From JALORV01 sp963707445 (lineage in GTDB: Bacteria > Pseudomonadota > Gammaproteobacteria > Burkholderiales > Burkholderiaceae_F): a stretch of 64,000 nucleotides of DNA. The notes beneath the pieces are model-generated. The model was not told the DNA's origin and ran no database searches. It worked only from the letters and a program-made list of their open reading frames with translations. Every line of letters starts with the position of its first letter. Positions within the stretch are counted from its first letter, which is position 1. The translations under genes were made by a program, and so were the position numbers. The stretch covers positions 1 to 64,000 of the forward strand of contig CAVPPW010000018.1 of the NCBI GenBank assembly GCA_963707445.1. Direction: 5' to 3'. Shown here one piece after another: positions 48,122 through 56,940 of the stretch.

Positions 48122-50044
48122 TCAGGCCGCGATACGCCCGCGCTGACCGGCAGCACGGCTAAGCCGCTTCAGGTGGACCAACAGCAGCGATATCGCCGCC
48201 GGAGTGATGCCCGATATCCGCGCCGCCTGGCCCACGGTCTCCGGACGCTGCCGATCCAGCTTTTGCGTCACTTCGATCGACAGCCCACGAACCGCCGCAT
48301 AGTCGATGTCGGACGGAATGCGCGTCGATTCGTGCGACTCCTGGCGCGCGACCTCGTCGCGCTGACGCTCGATGTAGCCCGCATACTTGATTTGGATTTC
48401 GACCTGCTCAGTCACCTGCGGGTCGAGCATAGGATCCGAGTCACCCGCTTCCGCGCCGTCGCCCAGCTTTTGGACGTCGGCTAAGTAGACTCCCGGGCGC
48501 TTCAGTAGGTCAGACATCAGGTAGTCGTGTTCCAGCGGCTTTCCGAAAAGGCGCACTGCATCGGCCTCTGGAACGGAGCGAGCGCTAACCATCGTACCGC
48601 GCAGACGTACGAGTTCGGCCTCCACCGCATCGCGCTTGCGATCGAAAGCGGTCCATCGCACTTCGTCGACGCATCCGAGGCGGCGGCCGATCTCGGTCAG
48701 GCGGAAGTCGGCGTTGTCCTCGCGCAGGCTGAGCCGATACTCGGCGCGGCTCGTGAACATGCGATAGGGCTCCGACACCCCGCGCGTGACCAAGTCGTCA
48801 ACCAATACGCCGAGGTAGGCCTGATCTCGCCTCGGCACCCATGCACCCTCTCCGCGCACGGCCAGCGCGGCATTAATGCCTGCAAGTAGCCCTTGGGCCG
48901 CCGCCTCTTCGTAGCCGGTCGTCCCGTTGATCTGACCCGCGAAAAACAGCCCGCCGATGGACTTGGTCTCAAGCGATCCCTTTAGTGCGCGCGGGTCGAA
49001 GTAGTCGTATTCGATCGCGTAGCCCGGTCGCAGAATGTGCGCCGATTCGAGGCCGCGCATCGAGCGGACGATTTCGACCTGCACGTCGAACGGCAAGCTG
49101 GTCGAGATGCCGTTCGGATAGATCTCGTGCGTTTCAAGTCCTTCCGGCTCCAGAAAAACCTGGTGCGAGGCCTTGTCGGCAAACCGATGGATCTTGTCTT
49201 CGATCGACGGGCAATAGCGCGGACCGATGCCCTCGATCACACCGGAGTACATCGGGCTGCGATCGAGGTTCGACCGGATCACGTCATGCGTACGACCATT
49301 CGTGTGCGTGATCCAGCACGGCACCTGGCGCGGGTGCTGCGACGGCGTGCCGAGGAACGAAAAGACCGGCACCGGCTGATCGTCTCCGGGCTGCGCTTCA
49401 AGCACGGAATAGTTGATCGTGCGGCCGTCGATACGCGGCGGAGTTCCGGTCTTCAACCGGCCCTGCGGTAGCTTCAGTTCCTTCAGCCGCGCTGCCAGCG
49501 ACAGTGACGGTGGGTCGCCGGCACGGCCCGCTGCAAAATTCTGCAGCCCGATGTGGATGCGCCCGTCGAGGAAAGTCCCAGCCGTCAGTATCACCGCACG
49601 ACCCCGAAAGCGGATCCCAGCCTGTGTTACTGCACCACTCACCCGATCGCCATCCAGGAGCAAGTCGTCCACGGCCTGCTGGAACAGCCAAAGATTCGGC
49701 TGATTTTCGAGGCGCCCACGGATCGCCCGTCGATACAAGACGCGATCGGCCTGTGCGCGCGTCGCTCGCACGGCCGGCCCCTTCGAGCGATTGAGGATAC
49801 GGAACTGGATGCCTGCTTCGTCGGCAGCGGCGGCCATCGCACCGCCAAGTGCATCGATCTCCTTGACGAGATGCCCCTTGCCGATCCCGCCGATCGAGGG
49901 GTTGCACGACATCTGACCAAGGGTTTCGATGCTGTGCGTCAGCAGAACCGTACGAGCGCCCATCCGCGCCGCGGCAAGCGCCGCTTCGGTACCGGCATGG
50001 CCGCCGCCGATCACGATGACGTCGAACTCTTCTGGAAAGTCCAT
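48122..50044 (-). CDS. mnmG: tRNA uridine-5-carboxymethylaminomethyl modification enzyme MnmG (GidA)
   Basis: 640 residues, intact. FAD- and NADH-dependent; with MnmE modifies U34 of certain tRNAs. FAD-binding GGGHAGTEAALAAARMG (13-29), the MnmG signatures MSCNPSIGGIGKGHLVKEID and LNRSKGPAVRATRAQADRVL, KTGTPPRIDGRTINYS, and GQINGTTGYEEAAAQGLLAG. C-terminal helical domain ends LSRAAGQRGRIAA. First gene of the rsmG-LysE-parAB block; two parS-like sites lie 70-115 bases upstream of its start. Confidence 0.98.
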   Translation of the reverse strand: MDFPEEFDVIVIGGGHAGTEAALAAARMGARTVLLTHSIETLGQMSCNPSIGGIGKGHLVKEIDALGGAMAAAADEAGIQFRILNRSKGPAVRATRAQADRVLYRRAIRGRLENQPNLWLFQQAVDDLLLDGDRVSGAVTQAGIRFRGRAVILTAGTFLDGRIHIGLQNFAAGRAGDPPSLSLAARLKELKLPQGRLKTGTPPRIDGRTINYSVLEAQPGDDQPVPVFSFLGTPSQHPRQVPCWITHTNGRTHDVIRSNLDRSPMYSGVIEGIGPRYCPSIEDKIHRFADKASHQVFLEPEGLETHEIYPNGISTSLPFDVQVEIVRSMRGLESAHILRPGYAIEYDYFDPRALKGSLETKSIGGLFFAGQINGTTGYEEAAAQGLLAGINAALAVRGEGAWVPRRDQAYLGVLVDDLVTRGVSEPYRMFTSRAEYRLSLREDNADFRLTEIGRRLGCVDEVRWTAFDRKRDAVEAELVRLRGTMVSARSVPEADAVRLFGKPLEHDYLMSDLLKRPGVYLADVQKLGDGAEAGDSDPMLDPQVTEQVEIQIKYAGYIERQRDEVARQESHESTRIPSDIDYAAVRGLSIEVTQKLDRQRPETVGQAARISGITPAAISLLLVHLKRLSRAAGQRGRIAA

Positions 50045-50116
50045 TGCAGCGCCGCAAGATGAGGCGCAGAAGTATAGAGGCGCGATTACCGAGGCGCCAC
50101 GTCAAAGCTTGAGCAG

Positions 50117-50132
50117 TGTTTCACGTGGAACC
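50117..50132. promoter_or_regulatory. parS: parS-like ParB-binding site 1
   Basis: TGTTTCACGTGGAACC against the widespread chromosomal parS consensus TGTTTCACGTGAAACA: two of sixteen positions differ (12 and 16). It lies in the gap between mnmG and the AsmA-like gene, about 5 kb from parAB, where parS sites are expected near the replication origin. Confidence 0.8.
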
Positions 50133-50142
50133 AGATGAAGGA

Positions 50143-50158
50143 GGTTTCACGTGAAACC
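50143..50158. promoter_or_regulatory. parS: parS-like ParB-binding site 2
   Basis: GGTTTCACGTGAAACC, a perfect 16-base palindrome, differing from the consensus TGTTTCACGTGAAACA only in the first and last bases plus none in the core GTTTCACGTGAAAC. Ten bases separate it from site 1, and centres are 26 bases apart, so the two lie on nearly the same face of the helix. Confidence 0.9.
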
Positions 50159-50168
50159 GGCAGCCCTT

Positions 50169-52080
50169 TCAGGGGCCGAAGCGCGGTTCCAGGACGTTGC
50201 CGCGTACGCGCAACGTCATCGCCTGGATGCGCGAACCTCCGAGTTCGACGCGAATTGTCCCCGCGACTGCCTGGTCGGGGGCGACAGTGAAGTCGCCGCG
50301 CGCCCCCAAGGCCCCGGCTCGCCCGCCAGTCTCTTCGAAACGGACCCCGGCGGATGATGCGCCGAGCATCCCGTCAAACTCCGTAAAGCGTGTGATGCCG
50401 GCCGCTGTCGCGCCTTGTGTGGCCGCCAGCCCCAGATTGATGCCATTCAAAGCAGCCCAACGCACTTGGAACGGGCCGGCAAACACTGCCTGCTGAACTG
50501 CTTCGTCCAGCGTTGTGCCGCGTCCGACCACGGTCAGGTCCAGCGACGCTGTCCCCTGCAGTGGCGACGCCGGGTGCTTCCTGGTTCGCGGGCGCCTTAC
50601 GGAGGTACTGGACGATCGACTCGATATCGAGATTAGTAGCGCCGACTCGACCGGTGATCACCCACTCGACGTCGCTCGCCGCATACAGCATCCCGCTCGC
50701 AACGCCGTAGAAGCCTGCCAGCGAGTAGCTCGAAACCTCGAGCAGCTTGCCATCCACGCGTCCGTTCGCGCGAACCTCGTTCCACTTCACTTTCGGGCCG
50801 AACGGCAGCGCCCAGCGATCGGCATCTAGGCGGAAGTCCAGAACGGGGCGGCCGTCGCTGGTCTGTGCCGGGCGCAGCGCCAGCTTCATCGTTCCATCTG
50901 TGTCGAGCTGCCGAACCAGCAGCGGACCGAAGCGGCCGTCCGAGCCTCGCCGCAGCACCGCCTCATACCGACCGGGCAGCAGTTCCGTGTCCGAAATGCG
51001 CACCGAATCGAAGCGGATCGTCGACAGCTTGTTCGAAAGCGAATTTGCCCCGCTTGGCAACGAGCGAGCGATCGTCTCAGCCTGGGCCGTCGTCAGATTC
51101 AGCGACGCGACGGTGGCTTCACCCCAGACCCACTGGCCACCGCGCAGAGCATTCCACAGGTCTTTCCAGTTGATCAGCAGCGCGACCTCGTCGATCTTGA
51201 CGTCCCCCGTCTGAATTCCCCGGATCACCATGCGCGGCGACGGTGTGAATCGAAACTCGGTGTCCGCGACCGCGACCGGCCGGCGAAACACCTGGGTCAG
51301 CCCGTCGGCAACCTTGGGTGCACTGACTTCGCGCTGCAGCGGCTCCAAGGTGCTGTACAAGCCCGTAGCAAGAACGCCGACGGCTGCGACCACCAGCAGC
51401 CGCTTCATCCAGGTCCGCAGCATCTGTCGACGGCGCTCGTCCGCCAGTTCGTCGACGTCCGCCCGATCCCTTTCCTCCTGCAGGTCGAGCCGATCCGGCA
51501 CATTGACCGTCGTGATCGCGAAATGCGTTGCCGCTTCCCAGTCCGGCGAACGCGTAGTCCGGTCCTCTGCGCTCGGCCGATGTGAGCGTACGCTCACTAT
51601 CGATTCAACTGGCTCGGATGCGACTTGTCGACGCGCGGCCGTGGGGCGCGCCGACTGCTGAGTGGCCTCACGCGCGAGTTGTGCCGCCGCTTGTTCGACT
51701 CGCGCGCGAACAAGCTCGCTGGCCACAGCCTCTTCGGTGTCACCGAAGATCGTGATCGGATCGAGGTCGCTCTGCTCAAGGAATTGAGCCACCGCTTCGG
51801 GTTCGAGCCGGCCCTCCCGCACTCCGGACCCGTTGGTGCGGGATGAATCTCCCCCTCCCATCGGCTCCACGAGGCCGGCATCCTGCAACTTGCGCAGCGC
51901 ACGCTCGATGCGCTCATCGTTGAGGCTGGGCAGGCGTGTCTTCAGGCCTGCCACGTTCAGGCGGCCGTCGAGAAGGATCAGGATGAGCCGCTCGCTCTGG
52001 GTGAACTGGTGCGACTTCTCATAGACCTCGCGCACACCGCGATCGGTGCGCTGATAGATCATCGAGACATTCAGCGCCAT
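50169..52080 (-). CDS. Membrane protein with N-terminal winged-helix-like domain and AsmA-like C-terminal region, one inserted base
   Basis: About 637 residues. N-terminal 75 residues look like a winged-helix or DUF4388-type domain (QFTQSERLILILLDGRLNVA, RLPSLNDERIERALRKLQDA, GLVEP). A low-complexity acidic/Arg linker follows, then one membrane helix (WMKRLLVVAAVGVLATGLYS, near residue 235). The remaining 380 residues resemble AsmA-like proteins: FRFTPSPRMVIRGIQTGDVK, EVALLINWKDLWNALRGGQW, LDFRLDADRWALPFGPKVKW, IQYLRKAP-like repeat and a C-terminal ASLDLTVVGRGTTLDEAVQQ with NGINLGLAATQG. Near 50525 one extra G breaks the frame; length modulo three is one. AsmA proteins act in envelope lipid transport; the cytoplasmic wing suggests a regulatory input. 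Confidence 0.75.
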
Positions 52081-52240
52081 GAGCGTTGGGATGGCTCCGT
52101 CAGGACGGAGTCGCGGTCATTGATCGATCGATTGTATCGGCGACCCGACGGAAAACACACGCCTGCGTTCGGTTGATAAGCGCCCCGAACTCACGGCTGA
52201 GCCGGGCTACGGAAGGTGAGTTGCGGGTGCGCCGGGCTCG

Positions 52241-53239
52241 TCAGGCCGGCTTCGCGCGGAGCGCCTGCCGGCGCGACCACCACGCGTTCAGTTCACCCAC
52301 CACCCCGCGGCGGAACGCCATCACGCAGATGACGAAGATCAGACCGATGACGATGGTCACCGCCTCGCCGAGTCCGTTGAACCACTCGATGCCGGTGACG
52401 CGGCCCAAAAACATGCCGATGTCACCGACCTTGTTCTCGAGCGCAACAACGATAAAGGCGCCGAGGATCGGCCCGAGCATCGTGCCCATGCCACCGACCA
52501 GCACCATCAGGATCACCAGGCCCGAGGTACTCCAGTGGGCATCGCTCAAAGTCGCGAAGCCAAGGACCAGCGTCTTGGTCGATCCGGCGAGCCCCGCGAG
52601 CGCGGCAGACAAGACGAATGCCAGCAGCTTGAAGCGCGCAGTGTCGTAACCGAGTGAGGTCGCGCGCGGCTCATTCTCGCGGATCGCCTTCAGGACTTGC
52701 CCGAACGGCGAATGAACAGTCCGGTAGATGATCAGGAACCCGATGACGAAAACTCCGAGCACGACGTAGTAAAGCGCGAGGTCCGACTCCAGATCGATCA
52801 TTCCGAGAAACTTGCCCCGGGGCACCGATTGCAGCCCATCCTCACCGCCCGTGAACGGCGCTTGCAGGAAAAAGAAGTACAGCATCTGCGCGAGCGCCAG
52901 AGTAATCATCGAAAAGTAGATGCCGCTGCGCCGGATGGCCAGACTTCCCATCACGAATCCAAGCGCAGCACCGGCAGCCACGCCAATCAGCAGACCCAGT
53001 TCCGTCGGTACGCCCCAGAACTTGAGGGCGTGCCCCGTCGCGTAGGCGGCCCCGCCGAGGAAAGCAGCGTGACCAAACGAGAGAAGCCCGGTAAATCCAA
53101 TCAGCAAATTGAAGGCGCACGCGAACAGCGCGAAGCACATCACTTTCATCACGAACACGGGATAGGCGCCGAGCCAGGGCAGCAACGCGACCAGCACCAC
53201 CAGGCCAAAGTAGATCGGGAATTCCAGTGAACGCTTCAC
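52241..53239 (-). CDS. livM: Branched-chain amino-acid-type ABC transporter permease LivM
   Basis: 332 residues, about nine helices. LivM hallmarks: NLLIGFTGLLSFGHAAFLGG, AYATGHALKFWGVPTELGLL, ISMITLALAQMLYFFFLQAP-like segment (here FSMITLALAQMLYFFF), PFGQVLKAIRENEPRATSLG and LGYDTARFKLLAFVLSAALA. Last gene of the transporter operon, separated from livH by one base. The 160-base gap downstream to the AsmA-like start shows no gene. Confidence 0.93.
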   Translation of the reverse strand: MKRSLEFPIYFGLVVLVALLPWLGAYPVFVMKVMCFALFACAFNLLIGFTGLLSFGHAAFLGGAAYATGHALKFWGVPTELGLLIGVAAGAALGFVMGSLAIRRSGIYFSMITLALAQMLYFFFLQAPFTGGEDGLQSVPRGKFLGMIDLESDLALYYVVLGVFVIGFLIIYRTVHSPFGQVLKAIRENEPRATSLGYDTARFKLLAFVLSAALAGLAGSTKTLVLGFATLSDAHWSTSGLVILMVLVGGMGTMLGPILGAFIVVALENKVGDIGMFLGRVTGIEWFNGLGEAVTIVIGLIFVICVMAFRRGVVGELNAWWSRRQALRAKPA

Positions 53240-53240
53240 G

Positions 53241-54128
53241 CTACTTTTCCTTGCCGAACAGACCCGCCGGTCGGAGCAGCAGCACCACGACCATCAGCAG
53301 AAACACGACGGTGGCCGATGCTTCGGGGTAGAACACTCGCGTAAGGCCTTCGATCACTCCGAGCCCGAGGCCGGTGACGATCGAGCCCAGTATGGAACCC
53401 ATGCCTCCGATCACGACGACCGCGAAGACGACGATGATCAGATTGCTGCCCATCAGCGGCTGCACCTGCAGGATCGGGGCCGCGAGCACGCCGGCAAAGC
53501 CCGCCAGCGCCGTGCCGAAACCGTAGGTGAGCGTCACCATCAGCGGCACGTTCACGCCGAAAGCCTCGGTCAGCTTCGCATTTTCGGTACCCGCCCTCAG
53601 CAGCGCGCCGAGCTTCGTCCGCTCGATGACGAACCACGTGCCCATGCACACCACGAGCGAAGCGAGCACGACCCACGCGCGGTAGTTGGGCAGGGTCATG
53701 AAGCCCAGGTTGGTCGCACCCGACAGCGCCTCGGGCACCTGGTACGGCAGGCCCGAGACGCCGTAGAACGAGCGGAAGAAGCCCTCGATCAGCAGCGTCA
53801 GGCCGAAGGTCAGCAGCAGGCCATACAGGTGATCGAGCTTGTACAGGTGCCTGAGCAGAAGGCGTTCGGTGATCATGCCGAAGATGCCGACCAGGACCGG
53901 CGCGACGATCAGCATGACCCAGTAGTTGACGTTGAAGTACGTCAACCCCATCCACGCGAAGATCGCGCCCATCATGTAGAGCGCGCCGTGGTTGAAGTTG
54001 ATGACATTGAGCAGGCCGAAGATCACCGCCAGGCCCAGCGACAGGATCGCGTAGAACGAGCCGTTCACCAGCCCGAGCAGCAGTTGGCTCAGGAAGGCCG
54101 GGATCGGTATGCCGAACAGTTCAGTCAT
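53241..54128 (-). CDS. livH: Branched-chain amino-acid-type ABC transporter permease LivH
   Basis: 295 residues. Typical LivH segments: LLLGLVNGSFYAILSLGLAV, IFGLLNVINFNHGALYMMGA, YKLDHLYGLLLTFGLTLLIE, TKLGALLRAGTENAKLTEAF, GVNVPLMVTLTYGFGTALAG and VVIGGMGSILGSIVTGLGLG. Second permease of the importer. Lies 72 bases after livK, across a strong hairpin. Confidence 0.94.
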   Translation of the reverse strand: MTELFGIPIPAFLSQLLLGLVNGSFYAILSLGLAVIFGLLNVINFNHGALYMMGAIFAWMGLTYFNVNYWVMLIVAPVLVGIFGMITERLLLRHLYKLDHLYGLLLTFGLTLLIEGFFRSFYGVSGLPYQVPEALSGATNLGFMTLPNYRAWVVLASLVVCMGTWFVIERTKLGALLRAGTENAKLTEAFGVNVPLMVTLTYGFGTALAGFAGVLAAPILQVQPLMGSNLIIVVFAVVVIGGMGSILGSIVTGLGLGVIEGLTRVFYPEASATVVFLLMVVVLLLRPAGLFGKEK

Positions 54129-54144
54129 TGCGGCGGTCGCTGAT

Positions 54145-54180
54145 GCCGGAGCGCGTTCCCTTGCGAGTACGCGCTCCGGC
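54145..54180 (-). other. Strong stem-loop between livK and livH
   Basis: GCCGGAGCGCG (54145-54155) pairs perfectly with CGCGCTCCGGC (54170-54180), eleven pairs around a 14-base loop, in the only sizeable gap of the operon. There is no T-run, so it is more likely an RNA-stabilising or attenuating hairpin that lets the binding protein be made in excess of the permeases, as known for other ABC operons. Confidence 0.65.
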
Positions 54181-54200
54181 GGATCACTCAGCTTTCAAGG

Positions 54201-55410
54201 CTACTTCAGCGTGCACTTCGTGCCGCCCTGCGGGGCGAAGGCGACATCGCCCGGGATGGTCTGCGCCACCTTGAAGTAGTCCCACGGCGTCTTCGACTCC
54301 GCCGGGCTCTTCACTTGCATCAGGTACATGTCATGCACCATGCGGCCGTTCGGCAGGATCTTGCCGCCCTTGGCGAACATGTCGTTGATCGGCGTCTTCT
54401 TCATCTGCGCCATCACCGCATCGGGGTCGTCGGATCCGACGGCCTTAACCGCCGCCAGGTAGTGGTTCACCGCCGAGAAGTCGGCCGCCTGCAGCATCGA
54501 TGGCATGCGCTTCATCTTGTCGAAGAAGCGCTTGCCCCACGCACGCGTGTCGTTGTTCAGGTCCCAGTACCAGCCGTCGGTGAGGTACATGCCCTCGGTC
54601 GTCTTCAGGCCGAGCGAGTGGATGTCGTTGATGAACATCAGCAGGCCGGCGAGCTTCATGGTCTTGGTGACGCCGAACTCGTTGGCGGCCTTGATCGAGT
54701 TGATCGTGTCGCCACCGGCGTTGGCGAGGCCCAGGATCTGCGCCTTGCTGTTCTGCGCCTGCAGCATGAATGACGAGAAGTCGGACGCGTTCAGCGGCAC
54801 GCGCACCGCGCCCACCACCGTGCCGCCCGCGGCCTTGACGACGTCACTGGTGTCCTTCTCCAGCGAGTGCCCAAACGCGTAGTCCGCAGTCAGGAAGAAC
54901 CAGCTCTTGCCGCCGCTCTTCACCACCGCCGAACCGGTGCCGTTGGCCAGCGCCACGGTGTCGTATGCGTAGTGGACCGTGATAGGGCGTGCAGTCTTCG
55001 TTCGTCAGGCGCGAGCTGGCCGCGCCGATGGCGATGTACGGCCGCTTCTTCTCGGCCGCGACCTTCGCGGTCGCCAGCGCAGTGGCGGAGTTGGTGCCGC
55101 CGATGATCACGTCGGCGCCGGATTGGTCGATCCATTCGCGCACCTTGGACGACGCGATGTCGGCCTTGTTCTGGTGATCGGCGTAGACCAGCTCGATCTT
55201 CTTGCCCGGAAACTGCTTTTCCATGTCGGCGATCGCCATGCGGATCGCCTCGACACCGCCCGTGCCGTCGATGTCGGAGTACAGCGAGGACATGTCGGTG
55301 ATGAACCCGATGACGATCTTGTCGCCCGAGAGCTTCTGCGCCTGTGCGCTCGAAAAGCCGAGCGCCAGGCCGCAAGCCGCCAGCGCAAAGGCGATTTTCT
55401 TCAACTTCAT
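54201..55410 (-). CDS. livK: ABC transporter periplasmic substrate-binding protein (Leu/Ile/Val-binding type), one inserted base
   Basis: 403 residues. Signal peptide MKLKKIAFALAACGLALGFS ending AQAQ. Then IVIGFITDMSSLYSDIDGTG, IELVYADHQNKADIASSKVR, DVIIGGTNSATALATAKVAA, WFFLTADYAFGHSLEKDTSD and MKLAGLLMFINDIHSLGLKT: the type I periplasmic fold of LivK/amide-binding proteins. An extra G near 54975 (CACGGTCCAC) breaks CTPYHVHYAYDTVALANGTG; length modulo three is one. The ligand may be an amino acid, an amide or an aromatic acid; with the neighbouring iron-dependent dehydrogenase an organic acid is possible. Confidence 0.92.
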
Positions 55411-55441
55411 TGACGTCTCCTTCTCGATGAGGTAATCACTA

Positions 55442-56155
55442 CTAGACACCGAGCAACTGATGCAGCGTCTGTTCCTTGGCCTTCAGTTCAGCGGCCGCAA
55501 AGCTTTCGACGATGCGCCCATGCTCCATGACGTAAAACCGGTCCGCGAGCGGTGCCGCGAACCGGAAATTCTGTTCGACCATCACGATCGTGTAGCCGCG
55601 TGCCTTCAGCGCGCGGATCATCTCCGCCAGCTTCTTGACGATCACCGGCGCGAGGCCCTCGGAGATCTCGTCGAGCAGCAGCAGTTGCGCGCCGGTGCGC
55701 AGGATGCGCGCGACGGCCAGCATCTGCTGCTCGCCGCCCGAAAGCCGCGTTCCCGGACTTTTCGCACGCTCCTTCAGGTTGGGAAACATCGCATAGATCT
55801 CGTCGACGCTCATGCCGCCGCTGTCGCTGACTCGCGGAGGCAGCATCAGGTTTTCCTCGCACGAAAGGCTCGCGAAGATGCCGCGCTCTTCGGGGCAGTA
55901 GCCGACTCCCAGGTGCGCGATCCTGTGGGTCGGCAGGCCCACGGTCTCGGCTGCCGCCAGCTTGATCGAACCCTTGCGCGTCCCGGTCAGGCCCATGATC
56001 GCCCGCAGCGTGGTCGTGCGGCCGGCCCCGTTGCGTCCCAACAGGGTGACGACTTCGCCGCGCGCGACGTGCAGGTCGACTCCGTGCAGGATGTGCGATT
56101 CGCCGTACCAGGCATGCAGGCCGGCGATGTCGAGCGCAGTGCTGGCCGCGGACAT
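55442..56155 (-). CDS. livF: ABC transporter ATP-binding protein LivF, with Arg in place of the Walker A Lys
   Basis: 237 residues. ABC signature RLSGGEQQMLAVARILRTGA and Walker B QLLLLDEISEGLAP are normal. Walker A reads GRNGAGRTT: residue 46 is Arg (CGC, complement of 56018-56020) where nearly all ABC ATPases have Lys. The partner LivG has a normal motif, so the heterodimer keeps at least one standard site. Starts two bases after the livG stop. Confidence 0.94.
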   Translation of the reverse strand: MSAASTALDIAGLHAWYGESHILHGVDLHVARGEVVTLLGRNGAGRTTTLRAIMGLTGTRKGSIKLAAAETVGLPTHRIAHLGVGYCPEERGIFASLSCEENLMLPPRVSDSGGMSVDEIYAMFPNLKERAKSPGTRLSGGEQQMLAVARILRTGAQLLLLDEISEGLAPVIVKKLAEMIRALKARGYTIVMVEQNFRFAAPLADRFYVMEHGRIVESFAAAELKAKEQTLHQLLGV

Positions 56156-56157
56156 AC

Positions 56158-56940
56158 TCAGTGCGCCATGCCCTCGAGCTCGGTCTCGCTGGTGCCCATG
56201 TAGGCTTCCTTGACCGCGGGATTGTTCGAGACCGCCTGGTACGGCCCCTCGGCCAGCACTGAACCGCGCGCCAGCACCGTGATCGTGTTGGCGATGCTCG
56301 ACACGACGCTCATGTTGTGCTCGACCATCAGCACGGTGCGGCCCACAGCCACCCGCTTGATCAGGTCGGTGACGCGCGCGACGTCCTCATGTCCCATGCC
56401 CTGCGTCGGCTCGTCAAGCAGCATCAGTTCGGGTTCAGTGGCGAGTGTGGTCGCGATCTCGAGAGCGCGCTTGCGGCCGTACGGCAGCGAAACAGTCTCG
56501 ACGCCGGCGAAGCCGCGCAGGTCGACCTGATCGAGCAGTTCCAGTGCGCGTGCGTTCATCGAATCGAGGATGCTCTCGCTGCGCCAGAACTGGAACGAAA
56601 GTCCGGTCGATCGCTGCAGGGCTATGCGGACGTTCTCGATCACCGTCAGGTGCGGGAACACCGAGGAGATCTGATAGGAGCGCACGATGCCCCGGCGCGC
56701 GACGTGCTCGGGCGTTTCGCGCGTGATGTCGATGCCGTTGAAGAGGATTGCACCGCGCGTCGGCGTCAGGAACTTCGTCAGCAGGTTGAAGCAGGTCGTC
56801 TTGCCGGCACCGTTGGGTCCGATAAGCGCGTGGATCGTGCCGCGGCCGACCTTCAGGTTGACGTCGTTGACCGCGACGAAGCCCTTGAATTCCTTCGTCA
56901 GGCCACGCGTCTCGAGGATGATGTCAGCGGGTGTACTCAT
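56158..56940 (-). CDS. livG: ABC transporter ATP-binding protein LivG
   Basis: 260 residues. Walker A GPNGAGKTT (41-49), the LivG insertion with RGIVRSYQISSVFPHLTVIE, signature region VSLPYGRKRALEIATTLATE, Walker B LMLLDEPTQGMGHEDVARVT and H-loop MVEHNMSVVSSIANTITVL. Its start overlaps the dehydrogenase stop by four bases, showing that the dehydrogenase and transporter are one operon. Confidence 0.95.
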   Translation of the reverse strand: MSTPADIILETRGLTKEFKGFVAVNDVNLKVGRGTIHALIGPNGAGKTTCFNLLTKFLTPTRGAILFNGIDITRETPEHVARRGIVRSYQISSVFPHLTVIENVRIALQRSTGLSFQFWRSESILDSMNARALELLDQVDLRGFAGVETVSLPYGRKRALEIATTLATEPELMLLDEPTQGMGHEDVARVTDLIKRVAVGRTVLMVEHNMSVVSSIANTITVLARGSVLAEGPYQAVSNNPAVKEAYMGTSETELEGMAH

